From Streptococcus oralis (lineage in GTDB: Bacteria > Bacillota > Bacilli > Lactobacillales > Streptococcaceae): a DNA stretch of 51,395 nt. The stretch covers positions 1-51,395 of the forward strand of contig NZ_RJPK01000008.1 in the NCBI RefSeq assembly GCF_003943415.1, read 5' to 3'. The translations under genes were made by a program, and so were the position numbers. Positions 12,833 through 21,158 of the stretch are shown in pieces (positions within the stretch are counted from its first letter, which is position 1; each line of letters begins with the position of its first letter). The notes under the pieces are model-generated. The model was given only the letters and a program-made list of their open reading frames with translations, made no database searches and was not told the DNA's origin.

Positions 12833-13456
12833 ATGATAAAATCAATTCGCATCTTATTGTTATTAGCTTTGATCCAGATTAGTCTGAGTAGCTGTTTACT
12901 GTGGAAGGGATCCGTCTTAACCCTAAAGCAATCAAGCGCCTATTTTCTAGTGTTTATCGTATTGGCATCAGGTCTGTGCGCGGGGATGAATTTCTTTTAT
13001 ACCCAAGATCAGGATGTCCATAGCATTATAAATAGTCAGAAAAAAGTGAAACTATTTTATAGTACCTTGTTGGTTTTAAACCTAGTAGGTGTCTGTCTGG
13101 TGTTGTCGGAGACTATTTTAACACAGACAGCTTTTCAGCAAGAGCTGGTAGATCTTTTCTTGCCCTCCTTCTTTTTCTTGTTTGGCATTGATTTACTTGT
13201 CTTTTTACCATTTGAAAAGTACAGTCGAGATTTGAAAACCACTATCGATAAGAAAAAAACAGTTGTCCTGACAGTTTTGACAACCTTGCTGTTCTTGAGA
13301 AATCCAATGACAGTTTTATCCATTGTTTTTTATGTTGGTTTAGGCTTCATTTTTGCTCGGTTTTTATTTCCAAAATCTATGAGAAGAGAATTTTCTTTTT
13401 ACGGGCACGTAATCCGAGATATTTTACTTGTTAGCGCCATGTGTATATTTTTTTAA
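12833..13456 (+). CDS. Multi-pass membrane protein of unknown function
   Basis: I do not recognise this 207-residue protein. It is very hydrophobic, with about six predicted membrane segments: residues about 5-22, 32-50, 68-90, 103-122, 140-160 and a C-terminal span. Short charged loops lie between them, for example EKYSRDLKTTIDKKK at about 122-136. The start chosen is ATG 12833, behind AAGGGAGAA. An upstream in-frame ATG at 12809 sits directly behind a TATAAT (12802-12807), so it is probably not translated. There is no ortholog evidence. The size and composition recall the small membrane proteins seen in bacteriocin-immunity or permease contexts, but nothing in the sequence confirms that. 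Confidence 0.65.
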   Translation: MIKSIRILLLLALIQISLSSCLLWKGSVLTLKQSSAYFLVFIVLASGLCAGMNFFYTQDQDVHSIINSQKKVKLFYSTLLVLNLVGVCLVLSETILTQTAFQQELVDLFLPSFFFLFGIDLLVFLPFEKYSRDLKTTIDKKKTVVLTVLTTLLFLRNPMTVLSIVFYVGLGFIFARFLFPKSMRREFSFYGHVIRDILLVSAMCIFF

Positions 13457-13523
13457 AAACACTTTTCTATCAATAAAAATCCCTTATTTTACCAAAGTTG
13501 TTATAGTAAGTTTGTAAAGAAAA

Positions 13524-13553
13524 TTCACACAAAAGAAAACTTTTTGGTATAAT
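13524..13553 (+). promoter_or_regulatory. tsaE promoter, apparently leaderless
   Basis: TTCACA (13524-13529), an 18-nt spacer and the extended TGG-TATAAT (13548-13553) lie just before the gene. Only 6 nt separate the -10 box from the ATG at 13560, so the transcript would begin at or next to the start codon with no ribosome-binding site. Confidence 0.65.
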
Positions 13554-13559
13554 AGTAGT

Positions 13560-14003
13560 ATGTACGCAAAAAATGAAGAAGAGCTGATTAATCTGGGAGA
13601 ACGCCTAGGAACCTTGCTCCAAAAAAATGATGTTTTGATCTTGTCTGGGGAATTGGGTGCTGGTAAAACAACCTTTACAAAGGGTCTTGCCAAGGGCTTG
13701 GGGATTCGTCAGATGATCAAAAGTCCAACCTACACCATCGTGAGAGAGTATGAGGGTCGCCTTCCGCTCTACCACTTGGATGTCTATCGGATTGAGGGGG
13801 ATGCTGATTCAATTGACTTGGATGAGTTTCTCTTTGGTGGTGGAGTGACCGTTATCGAGTGGGGACATCTTTTGGGTGAGGATTTGCCAGATTCCTACTT
13901 GGAGTTGGAACTCTTGAAAGAGGCTGAGGGTCGTCGCCTCTATTTTACCGCTCAGGGTTCTCGTGCTGAGGAATTGATTAAGGAGCTTCAAGATGGAGTA
14001 TGA
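13560..14003 (+). CDS. tsaE: tRNA t6A biosynthesis ATPase TsaE
   Basis: TsaE is the small P-loop ATPase of the TsaB-TsaD-TsaE complex that makes N6-threonylcarbamoyladenosine at position 37 of ANN-decoding tRNAs. The 147-residue protein has Walker A GELGAGKTT at about residues 36-44, the switch region SPTYTIVREYEG, the family motif LYHLDVYRI, and the Walker B-like segment VTVIEWG. The start is the ATG of a leaderless promoter. The 3' end overlaps the GNAT gene by 11 nt, so the two are translationally coupled, and an LCP gene follows. The length is normal for the family. Confidence 0.93.
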   Translation: MYAKNEEELINLGERLGTLLQKNDVLILSGELGAGKTTFTKGLAKGLGIRQMIKSPTYTIVREYEGRLPLYHLDVYRIEGDADSIDLDEFLFGGGVTVIEWGHLLGEDLPDSYLELELLKEAEGRRLYFTAQGSRAEELIKELQDGV

Positions 14004-14514
14004 ACTTTGTATTCGTGAGGCTGAAGCTCATGATGCCGCTGCTTTGGTTGCATTCTTGGATTTAGTTGGACAGGAGACAGATTTCACCAGTCTGGATGAA
14101 AATGGTATCTTGATGACAGAATCTGAAATGGCGCTTTTCATTGAAAAGCAAGCGACTTCAGATAGCCAAATCACTCTCCTAGCCCTCCTGAATGATGAAA
14201 TTGCAGGTGTTTTGAACATCACGGCAGAGCAACGTATACGGATTCGTCACATCGGGGATATCTTTTTGGTCATCCAAAGGAAGTTTTGGAATCATGGCTT
14301 AGGAAGCATACTCCTTGAAGAAGGAATTGAGTGGGCTAAAACCAGTGGAGTTCTGCGTCGTTTGCAGCTCAGTGTACAAAAGCGCAACGAGGCAGCTATC
14401 CACCTCTATTCAAAATTTGGATTTGTTACAGAAGGCTTACAAGAAAGAGGAGCCTATTTAAAAGAAGGGATATTTTTAGACATTTACCTGATGGGTAGAC
14501 TGATAGATAAATGA
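13993..14514 (+). CDS. GNAT family N-acetyltransferase
   Basis: This 173-residue protein has a Gcn5-related acetyltransferase fold. The acetyl-CoA binding region is around residues 88-112 (RHIGDIFLVIQRKFWNHGLG followed by SILLEEGIEWA), a somewhat degenerate Q/RxxGxG/A loop. The typical C-terminal strand pattern LQLSVQKRNEAAIHLYSKFGF is clear. The substrate is unknown. It resembles ribosomal-protein-type or small-molecule acetyltransferases that sit between tsaE and the LCP gene in mitis-group streptococci. It overlaps tsaE by 11 nt and is separated by 4 nt from the next gene. Confidence 0.85.
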   Translation: MEYELCIREAEAHDAAALVAFLDLVGQETDFTSLDENGILMTESEMALFIEKQATSDSQITLLALLNDEIAGVLNITAEQRIRIRHIGDIFLVIQRKFWNHGLGSILLEEGIEWAKTSGVLRRLQLSVQKRNEAAIHLYSKFGFVTEGLQERGAYLKEGIFLDIYLMGRLIDK

Positions 14515-14518
14515 TAAG

Positions 14519-15559
14519 ATGGTAAAAAAAATAATCGGAATGCTACTAGCTTTTCTAGCAGTAACGGCTTTAGGTGTGGGTGCGTATGCCTATACTATTT
14601 ATTATCAAGGAACTGAAACCTTAAGTAAAAAAACTTATAAGAAAATTGGTGAAGAAACCAACGTGATTGAGGCGACAGAGCCTTTGACCATTCTTTTGAT
14701 GGGGGTAGATACGGGAAATGTAGAACGTACAGACCCTTGGGCGGGGAATAGTGATTCCATGATTCTTCTGACAGTCAATCCGAAAACCAAGAAAACCACT
14801 ATGATGAGTTTAGAACGGGATATTTTGACCAAGATTGAGACTGGAAATGGCCAAGTTCAGGAAGCAAAACTCAATGCTGCCTATGCCAATGGCGGTGCAG
14901 AGTTGGCTATTTCAACCATTCAAAAAATGATGAACATTCATATTGATCGTTATGTGATGGTCAACATGCAAGGACTCCAACAGCTAGTTGATGCAGTTGG
15001 GGGCATCACAGTCAACAACACACTCGGTTTTCCAATTTCGATTGCTGATCAGGAAGAATTTAATAAAATCTCGATTGGAGTCGGTGAGCAAACTTTGAAT
15101 GGTGAGGAAGCTCTGGTCTATTCACGGATGCGTTATCAGGATCCTGAGGGAGACTATGGTCGTCAAAAACGTCAACGTGAAGTCATTCAAAAGATTATGG
15201 AAAAGGTCTTGAGCCTCAATAGTATCAGTCATTATCAAGCTATCTTAAAAGCGCTTAGTGATAATATGCAGACAAATGTTGATTTGTCTGCCTCCAGTAT
15301 CCCACAACTACTTGGTTACCAAGATTCCTTTAAAAACATCGAAACACATCAACTTCGTGGTGAAGATGCTGAGCTACAAGGGATTTCTTATCAGATTGTC
15401 ACTTCAGAACATATGCTCGAAATGCAAAATCTCTTGCGTAGTTCACTGGGTAAAGAGCCAGTGACAGAATTAGAAACCAATGCGGTACTGTACGAAACAG
15501 CCTTTGGTCGGACAGCGCCTTCAACCAGTACTAGTGTTTCAAACGAAGAGGTAGAATAA
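14519..15559 (+). CDS. LytR-CpsA-Psr (LCP) family cell-wall ligase
   Basis: LCP proteins attach undecaprenyl-linked teichoic acid or capsule chains to peptidoglycan outside the membrane. The 346-residue protein has a short cytoplasmic start, one membrane anchor (about residues 4-24), and the LCP domain from about 55 to 200. Visible are ILLMGVDTGN, the acidic/Arg pair in RTDPWAGNSDSMILL, the SLERDILTKI segment, and MQGLQQLVDAVGGI with the later RMRYQDPEGDYGRQKRQREV block that holds the catalytic arginines. A low-complexity Ser/Thr tail ends the protein. It is the third gene of the tsaE operon and corresponds to lytR/brpA of related species. Confidence 0.9.
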   Translation: MVKKIIGMLLAFLAVTALGVGAYAYTIYYQGTETLSKKTYKKIGEETNVIEATEPLTILLMGVDTGNVERTDPWAGNSDSMILLTVNPKTKKTTMMSLERDILTKIETGNGQVQEAKLNAAYANGGAELAISTIQKMMNIHIDRYVMVNMQGLQQLVDAVGGITVNNTLGFPISIADQEEFNKISIGVGEQTLNGEEALVYSRMRYQDPEGDYGRQKRQREVIQKIMEKVLSLNSISHYQAILKALSDNMQTNVDLSASSIPQLLGYQDSFKNIETHQLRGEDAELQGISYQIVTSEHMLEMQNLLRSSLGKEPVTELETNAVLYETAFGRTAPSTSTSVSNEEVE

Positions 15560-15571
15560 AACAAAGAATCA

Positions 15572-15599
15572 AATCGTGGGAAATTTCCTGCGATTTTTT
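15572..15599 (+). terminator. Terminator after the LCP gene
   Basis: The hairpin AATCGTGGGAA/TTTCCTGCGATT (two wobble pairs) is followed by TTTTTT. It separates the tsaE operon from cinA-recA. Confidence 0.8.
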
Positions 15600-15607
15600 C
15601 AAAAAAA

Positions 15608-15615
15608 TTCGAATA
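15608..15615 (+). promoter_or_regulatory. Competence sigma-X (com-box) promoter of cinA
   Basis: TTCGAATA preceded by T- and A-rich DNA matches the streptococcal com-box consensus TACGAATA at seven of eight positions. It lies 18 nt before the cinA ATG. cinA-recA is a classical late competence unit in this group, so I infer ComX-dependent transcription here. Confidence 0.7.
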
Positions 15616-15632
15616 GATAAATAGGAGGAAAG

Positions 15633-16889
15633 ATGAAAGCAGAAATTATTGCTGTAGGAACGGAAATTTTGACAGGGCAGATCGTCAACACCAACGCCCA
15701 GTTTTTATCTGAAAAGCTAGCAGAAATCGGGGTAGATGTCTACTTCCAAACGGCTGTGGGAGATAATGAAGCGCGTCTTATGTCCTTGCTAGAAATTGCG
15801 AGCTCGCGTAGCAGTCTAGTCATTTTGACAGGGGGCTTGGGGCCAACTGAGGATGATTTAACCAAACAAACGCTGGCAAAATTTTTGGGAAAAGCCTTGG
15901 TGTTTGATCCTCAAGCTCAGGAAAAACTTGATCACTTTTTTGCTCAAAGGCCAGACTATGCTCGGACACCCAATAATGAGAGGCAAGCACAAATTGTAGA
16001 AGGGGCAACTCCACTGCCAAATGAGACAGGCTTAGCAGTCGGAGGGGTGTCGGAAGTGGATGGTGTGACCTACGTAGTCCTTCCAGGACCTCCTAGTGAA
16101 TTGAAACCCATGGTCTTAAATCAGCTCTTACCCAAGTTAGTGACTGGTGCTAAGCTCTATTCACGAGTGCTCCGTTTCTTTGGGATTGGTGAAAGTCAGT
16201 TGGTGACCATTTTGGCGGATTTGATTGACCAGCAGACAGATCCGACCTTGGCTCCTTACGCCAAAACAGGAGAGGTGACCTTGCGCTTGTCCACAAAAGC
16301 AGTCAGTCAAGAAAAGGCTGATCAAGCCTTGGATATTTTGGAAAATCAAATCTTAGATCGTCAGACTTTTGAAGGAATTTCTCTGCGAGACATCTGCTAT
16401 GGATATGGAGAAGAAACCAGCCTAGCAAGTGTCGTTGTAGAAGAGCTTAAGAAGAGACAGAAAAGCATTACTGCAGCAGAGAGCTTGACGGCAGGTCTTT
16501 TTCAGGCTACTTTAGCAGACTTTTCAGGAGTTTCTGCCATTTTTAATGGAGGGTTTGTCACCTACAGCATAGAAGAAAAATCCAAGATGCTGGATATTTC
16601 CGAGCAAGAGTTGGAAAAACACGGTGTCGTGTCTGAGTTTACAGCTGAGAAAATGGCAGAGCAGGCACGGCTCAAGACTCAGTCTGATTATGGAGTCAGT
16701 TTGACGGGTGTGGCAGGACCAGATAGCCTAGAGGGTCATCCAGCTGGTACAGTTTTTATTGGACTGGCACATGCAAAAGGGACAGAGGTTATCAAGGTTA
16801 ATATCGCAGGACGAAGTCGAGCAGATGTTCGACATATCGCGGTCATGCATGCCTTTAACCTAGTTCGCAAGGCTTTATTAAGTGACTAA
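15633..16889 (+). CDS. cinA: Competence-induced protein CinA / NMN deamidase-type
   Basis: CinA is a late competence protein, thought to bring RecA to the membrane in transformation. Its C-terminal domain belongs to the nicotinamide mononucleotide deamidase family. The 418-residue protein starts after AGGAGG. The N-terminal MoCF_biosynth domain (about residues 1-170) begins [20 protein letters not shown] and has the [13 protein letters not shown] loop. A middle region follows, and the CinA C-terminal domain (about 265-415) shows [28 protein letters not shown] and TGVAGPD. Only 54 nt separate it from recA. Confidence 0.95.
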   Translation: MKAEIIAVGTEILTGQIVNTNAQFLSEKLAEIGVDVYFQTAVGDNEARLMSLLEIASSRSSLVILTGGLGPTEDDLTKQTLAKFLGKALVFDPQAQEKLDHFFAQRPDYARTPNNERQAQIVEGATPLPNETGLAVGGVSEVDGVTYVVLPGPPSELKPMVLNQLLPKLVTGAKLYSRVLRFFGIGESQLVTILADLIDQQTDPTLAPYAKTGEVTLRLSTKAVSQEKADQALDILENQILDRQTFEGISLRDICYGYGEETSLASVVVEELKKRQKSITAAESLTAGLFQATLADFSGVSAIFNGGFVTYSIEEKSKMLDISEQELEKHGVVSEFTAEKMAEQARLKTQSDYGVSLTGVAGPDSLEGHPAGTVFIGLAHAKGTEVIKVNIAGRSRADVRHIAVMHAFNLVRKALLSD

Positions 16890-16902
16890 CTTTTGATATA
16901 AT
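16874..16902 (+). promoter_or_regulatory. Secondary recA promoter
   Basis: The extended -10 TGATATAAT (16894-16902) has a weak -35-like TTTATT 17 nt upstream. It lies in the cinA-recA gap and would give basal, competence-independent recA expression. Confidence 0.6.
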
Positions 16903-16943
16903 AGTAGATAGGTCTTAGGACTATTAGAATACAGGAGAATAGA

Positions 16944-18095
16944 ATGGCGAAAAAACCAACAAAAAAATTAGATGAAATTGGGAAAAAATTTGGGGCTGAC
17001 CGTGAAAAAGCATTGAACGATGCCCTGAAATTGATTGAGAAAGACTTTGGTAAAGGATCAATCATGCGCTTGGGTGAGCGTGCAGAGCAAAAGGTCCAAG
17101 TCATGAGTTCAGGATCACTGGCTCTTGACATTGCTCTTGGTTCAGGTGGTTATCCTAAGGGACGTATCATCGAAATCTACGGACCAGAGTCTTCTGGTAA
17201 GACAACCGTTGCTCTTCATGCTGTAGCGCAAGCACAGAAGGAAGGCGGTATTGCAGCCTTTATCGATGCAGAACATGCGCTTGATCCAGCCTATGCTGCA
17301 GCCCTTGGTGTGAACATTGACGAGCTGCTCTTGTCACAACCAGACTCAGGTGAGCAAGGTCTTGAAATTGCTGGAAAATTGATTGACTCAGGTGCAGTTG
17401 ACCTTGTCGTTATCGACTCAGTTGCGGCCCTTGTACCTCGTGCAGAAATTGATGGGGATATTGGAGATAGCCACGTTGGTTTGCAGGCTCGTATGATGAG
17501 CCAAGCTATGCGTAAACTTGGTGCTTCTATCAATAAAACCAAAACAATTGCCATCTTTATCAACCAGTTGCGTGAAAAAGTTGGGGTCATGTTTGGAAAT
17601 CCAGAAACAACACCTGGTGGACGTGCTTTGAAATTCTACGCTTCAGTCCGTTTGGATGTTCGTGGAAGCACGCAAATCAAAGGAACTGGTGATCAAAAAG
17701 ATACCAATGTCGGTAAGGAAACCAAGATCAAGGTCGTGAAAAACAAGGTGGCTCCACCATTTAAGGAAGCCTTTGTTGAAATCATGTACGGAGAAGGGAT
17801 TTCTAAGACTGGTGAGCTCTTGAAGATTGCAAGTGATCTCGATATCATCCAAAAAGCAGGAGCTTGGTACTCTTATAAGGATGAAAAGATCGGTCAGGGT
17901 TCTGAAAATGCTAAGAAATACTTGGCAGATCACCCAGAAGTCTTTGATGAGATTGACCATCAAGTTCGTGTTCAATATGGCTTGATTGAAGATGAAGAAG
18001 GGACAACTCCTACTTCTGTCGCAGAAGATCTAGCACCTAACCAAGAAGTAACGCTTGACCTAGGCGATGGACTTGAAATCGAAATTGAAGAATAA
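16944..18095 (+). CDS. recA: Recombinase RecA
   Basis: RecA forms filaments on single-stranded DNA and carries out strand exchange, needed here for both repair and transformation. The 383-residue protein has Walker [10 protein letters not shown] at about residues 77-85, the catalytic Glu of [10 protein letters not shown], Walker [11 protein letters not shown], the L1/L2 loop region through [13 protein letters not shown] and [10 protein letters not shown], and an acidic C-terminal tail (about 350-383) that modulates activity. The ATG follows CAGGAGAA. It is cotranscribed with cinA from the com-box and ends at a strong terminator that contains its own stop codon. Confidence 0.98.
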   Translation: MAKKPTKKLDEIGKKFGADREKALNDALKLIEKDFGKGSIMRLGERAEQKVQVMSSGSLALDIALGSGGYPKGRIIEIYGPESSGKTTVALHAVAQAQKEGGIAAFIDAEHALDPAYAAALGVNIDELLLSQPDSGEQGLEIAGKLIDSGAVDLVVIDSVAALVPRAEIDGDIGDSHVGLQARMMSQAMRKLGASINKTKTIAIFINQLREKVGVMFGNPETTPGGRALKFYASVRLDVRGSTQIKGTGDQKDTNVGKETKIKVVKNKVAPPFKEAFVEIMYGEGISKTGELLKIASDLDIIQKAGAWYSYKDEKIGQGSENAKKYLADHPEVFDEIDHQVRVQYGLIEDEEGTTPTSVAEDLAPNQEVTLDLGDGLEIEIEE

Positions 18096-18133
18096 CATAA
18101 AAAGTAGCAGATAGGAACTGCTACTTTTTATGT
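18095..18133. terminator. Bidirectional terminator between recA and the minus-strand GNAT gene
   Basis: A perfect 16-bp stem ACATAAAAAGTAGCAG/CTGCTACTTTTTATGT has a 7-nt loop. A and T runs on both sides let it work for recA (plus) and the convergent GNAT gene (minus). Confidence 0.88.
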
Positions 18134-18151
18134 TTATTTCAGATGAAAGAA

Positions 18152-18706
18152 CTAATGATCACTAAAACGACGGTATTCGATGTGAAAGTCAAAATAATGT
18201 TCATCCTGTAACTTTTGGAAGATGTCGCAATAGGCTTCTTCGTCAAAATGGTCGCCACGATAGAGGATTTCAAAACTCAAACCTTCATACTCTAGAAAAG
18301 CATTGGCTGTTTTGAAACCATTTTGGCGATAGAAATCCATGCGGGCCTTTCTCTGCTCCAAGTTATCGCATTCTTCATCCAATCGCTCGACTTCCAGCAA
18401 CATGGTTCGCTGGTAAAAATCTGTCAGCTTTTCGATGATTTCCTTTCCGTACCCATGGCTTCTCAAGTGAGGCATGATGGCAAAAAAGCTGATATAGAAG
18501 GCTTTTTGATTGGAGATGGAGAAGGCAAAGCCGACAAACTCTTCTTCGTTATAAAAGGCAAAAAAGTGCGCGTCATCTCGGTCCTGATAGCGTAAGAACT
18601 CTGACAGAGAAACTCGTTCTTCCTCGGGAAAAGCCTCCTTGTTTAGCTTTTCAACCTTATCAAGATCTGGAAATGCATCGGTTATTAATTGACTGGTCAA
18701 ACTCAT
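18152..18706 (-). CDS. GNAT family acetyltransferase
   Basis: This 184-residue protein has a GNAT core: the FVGFAFSISNQKAFYISFFAI strands, the acetyl-CoA loop LRSHGYGKEIIEKL at about residues 80-93 (RxxGxG), and the C-terminal EQRKARMDFYRQNGFK block. The start is placed at 18706 (MSLTSQLIT) because AGGAGGTCACTT lies just upstream. A longer frame upstream has no ribosome-binding site. The substrate is unknown. It is convergent with recA and divergent from the MATE gene, so it interrupts the recA-dinF order known from pneumococcus. Confidence 0.88.
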   Translation of the reverse strand: MSLTSQLITDAFPDLDKVEKLNKEAFPEEERVSLSEFLRYQDRDDAHFFAFYNEEEFVGFAFSISNQKAFYISFFAIMPHLRSHGYGKEIIEKLTDFYQRTMLLEVERLDEECDNLEQRKARMDFYRQNGFKTANAFLEYEGLSFEILYRGDHFDEEAYCDIFQKLQDEHYFDFHIEYRRFSDH

Positions 18707-18780
18707 AAGTGACCTCCTTTTCTTGATTATAGCAAATTGTCTCTCTGTAAGCAATTGATTGCAAACTTAGTGACAGAGCC

Positions 18781-18809
18781 TTGTCGCTCCTTTAGAAAGC
18801 TGATATAAT
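18781..18809 (+). promoter_or_regulatory. Promoter of the MATE gene, apparently leaderless
   Basis: TTGTCG (18781-18786), a 17-nt spacer and TATAAT (18804-18809) are followed by the ATG at 18816 after only 6 nt. No ribosome-binding site fits between them. Confidence 0.65.
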
Positions 18810-18815
18810 AGCTTT

Positions 18816-20180
18816 ATGAATAAGAAACGATCCGTGGACTTGATACATGGTCCTATTCTTCCTGCGCTGTTAAGCTTTGCCTTTCCAATCTTGCTGTCAA
18901 ATATTTTCCAACAGCTTTATAATACAGCTGACGTCTTGATTGTTGGACGATTTCTTGGTCAAGATTCTTTGGCTGCAGTGGGAGCTACAACTGCCATTTT
19001 TGACTTGATTATAGGTTTTACGCTTGGTGTTGGAAATGGGATGGGGATTGTCATTGCTCGCTATTATGGGGCTCGTAATTTCACCAAAATCAAAGAAGCA
19101 GTTGCTGCAACCTGGATTTTAGGAGGGCTTCTAAGTATTTTGGTCATGCTGATGGGCTTTGTCGGCCTGTATCCACTCTTGCAGTACTTAGATACTCCTG
19201 CAGAAATCCTTCCCCAGTCCTATCAATATATTTCCATGATTGTGACCTGTGTTGGCGTCAGCTTCGCTTATAATCTCTTTGCAGGCTTGTTGCGGTCTAT
19301 TGGTGATAGTCTGGCTGCGCTTGGTTTTCTGATTTTCTCTGCCTTGGTCAATGTGGCTCTGGATCTCTATTTTATTACGCAACTGCAACTGGGAGTTCAA
19401 TCTGCGGGACTTGCTACTATTATTTCACAAGGATTATCAGCGGTTCTCTGCTTTTATTATATCCGTAAGAGTGTTCCAGAACTCCTCCCTCAACTCAAGC
19501 ATTTTAAATGGGACAAGGCCTTGTATGCGGATCTTTTGGAGCAAGGTTTGGCTATGGGATTGATGAGTTCGATTGTGTCTATCGGTAGTGTGATTTTACA
19601 GTCTTCTGTCAATACCTTTGGAGCCGTGATTATAAGTGCGCAAACAGCGGCTCGACGCATTATGGCTTTTGCTCTCCTTCCTATGACGGCTATTTCTTCT
19701 GCCATGACGACCTTTGCTTCTCAGAATCTTGGTGCAAAACGACCCGACCGCATTGTCCTAGGTCTTCGAATTGGGAGTCGTTTGAGTATATCCTGGGCAG
19801 TTTTTGTTTGTGTATTCCTCTTTTTTGCCAGTCCTACCTTGATTTCCTTCTTGGCGAGTTCAACGGATAATTACTTGGTAGAAAATGGTAGCCTCTACCT
19901 GCAAATCAGTTCAGTCTTTTATCCGATTCTGAGTCTCTTATTGATTTATCGCAATTGTTTGCAGGGTTTGGGGCAAAAAGTCCTTCCTCTGGTTTCTAGT
20001 TTTATTGAATTAATCGGTAAAATTGCTTTTGTAGTCTTGATTATCCCTTGGGCAGGGTATAGGGGAGTTATCCTTTGCGAACCCCTTATCTGGGTTGCCA
20101 TGACCACCCAACTGTACTTCTCCCTTTTCCGTCACCCCTTGATAAAAGAAGGCAAGGCAATCTTGGAAGCTAAAGGATAA
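18816..20180 (+). CDS. dinF: MATE family efflux protein, DinF type
   Basis: This 454-residue multidrug and toxic compound extrusion protein has about 12 membrane segments in two halves. Its N-terminus MNKKRSVDLIHGPILPALLS and MATE motifs such as ISQGLSAVL and ISAQTAARRIMAF match what I recall of the pneumococcal DinF, part of the cinA-recA-dinF-lytA damage/competence cluster. MATE proteins exchange Na+ or H+ for cationic drugs, and DinF is linked to oxidative and bile-type stress in other bacteria. Here it has its own promoter with no 5' leader and a minus-strand GNAT gene lies between it and recA. The symbol rests on similarity from memory. Confidence 0.8.
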   Translation: MNKKRSVDLIHGPILPALLSFAFPILLSNIFQQLYNTADVLIVGRFLGQDSLAAVGATTAIFDLIIGFTLGVGNGMGIVIARYYGARNFTKIKEAVAATWILGGLLSILVMLMGFVGLYPLLQYLDTPAEILPQSYQYISMIVTCVGVSFAYNLFAGLLRSIGDSLAALGFLIFSALVNVALDLYFITQLQLGVQSAGLATIISQGLSAVLCFYYIRKSVPELLPQLKHFKWDKALYADLLEQGLAMGLMSSIVSIGSVILQSSVNTFGAVIISAQTAARRIMAFALLPMTAISSAMTTFASQNLGAKRPDRIVLGLRIGSRLSISWAVFVCVFLFFASPTLISFLASSTDNYLVENGSLYLQISSVFYPILSLLLIYRNCLQGLGQKVLPLVSSFIELIGKIAFVVLIIPWAGYRGVILCEPLIWVAMTTQLYFSLFRHPLIKEGKAILEAKG

Positions 20181-20238
20181 TCCTAGCTGGATTTGCTGAA
20201 CAAAATCCATTTCCTCTAGTGAAAATCGAAAAAACTTG

Positions 20239-20244
20239 TGTTAT
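20239..20244 (+). promoter_or_regulatory. -10 box before the YebC gene
   Basis: TATAAT lies 39 nt before the ATG at 20283. The -35 region upstream is weak (AAAATCGAAAAAA), and AAAGGAG lies before the start codon. Confidence 0.5.
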
Positions 20245-20282
20245 AATAAGAAAGATTAAAATGTGAAAAAAGGAGATTCCTT

Positions 20283-20999
20283 ATGGGACGTAAATGGGCC
20301 AATATCGTAGCCAAGAAAACGGCTAAAGATGGAGCTAACTCTAAAATATATGCAAAATTTGGTGTAGAAATCTATGTAGCAGCTAAAAAAGGAGAGCCAG
20401 ATCCAGAATTAAACACTGCTTTGAAATTCGTTATCGATCGTGCCAAACAAGCCCAAGTGCCAAAACACGTTATCGATAAAGCGATTGATAAAGCAAAAGG
20501 AAACACAGACGAAACCTTTACAGAAGGACGTTACGAAGGCTTTGGACCAAACGGTTCTATGCTGATCGTGGATACTTTGACTTCTAACGTCAACCGTACC
20601 GCAGCCAATGTCCGTGCAGCCTTTGGTAAAAATGGCGGAAACATGGGGGCTTCAGGTTCTGTTTCTTACCTCTTTGACAACAAGGGTGTTATTGTATTTG
20701 CAGGTGAAGATGCGGATGCAGTCTTTGAACTTTTGCTCGAAGCTGATGTGGATGTGGATGATGTAGAAGCAGAAGATGGAACAATCACGGTTTACACAGC
20801 TCCAACAGACCTTCACAAGGCTATTGTTGCCCTTCGTGAGTCAGGTGTCGAAGAATTCCAAGTGACAGAATTGGAAATGATTCCTCAGTCAGAAGTGGAA
20901 TTGTCAGGCGATGACCTTGAAACCTTTGAAAAACTTTACGGCGTCCTTGAGGACGACGAAGACGTACAAAAGATCTACACAAATGTCGATGGATTCTAA
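20283..20999 (+). CDS. YebC/PmpR family protein (transcription/translation factor)
   Basis: This 238-residue member of the YebC/TACO1 family begins with the family start [17 protein letters not shown]. The conserved core runs through [20 protein letters not shown], the RYEGFGPNG motif, [18 protein letters not shown] and [12 protein letters not shown]. YebC proteins have been described as transcriptional regulators and, more recently, as ribosome-associated factors helping translation through proline stretches. Which role applies here is unknown. It stands as a single gene with AAAGGAG before the ATG. Confidence 0.92.
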   Translation: MGRKWANIVAKKTAKDGANSKIYAKFGVEIYVAAKKGEPDPELNTALKFVIDRAKQAQVPKHVIDKAIDKAKGNTDETFTEGRYEGFGPNGSMLIVDTLTSNVNRTAANVRAAFGKNGGNMGASGSVSYLFDNKGVIVFAGEDADAVFELLLEADVDVDDVEAEDGTITVYTAPTDLHKAIVALRESGVEEFQVTELEMIPQSEVELSGDDLETFEKLYGVLEDDEDVQKIYTNVDGF

Positions 21000-21063
21000 T
21001 TTGAAGAAGAGAAGATCATCCTAAGCGAGAATAAACTTGCTTGGGATATTTTTTATCAAGAAA

Positions 21064-21133
21064 ATAGTTCTCAAGGAAACTTTTTTCTTGACATATTTTG
21101 TGCAAGTGGTAAAATAGTTCTCCAGAGAACTAT
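21064..21133 (+). promoter_or_regulatory. marR-ABC promoter with two operator-like palindromes
   Basis: TTGACA (21088-21093), a 16-nt spacer and TAAAAT (21110-21115) form the promoter. A perfect palindrome ATAGTTCTC-CA-GAGAACTAT (21114-21133) covers the -10 end and the transcription start. A second imperfect copy (ATAGTTCTC-AA-GGAAACTTT, 21064-21083) lies upstream of the -35. They are likely binding sites for the MarR protein encoded next. Confidence 0.75.
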
Positions 21134-21158
21134 ATAAAATCGTGAGAAGGGAGCAATC

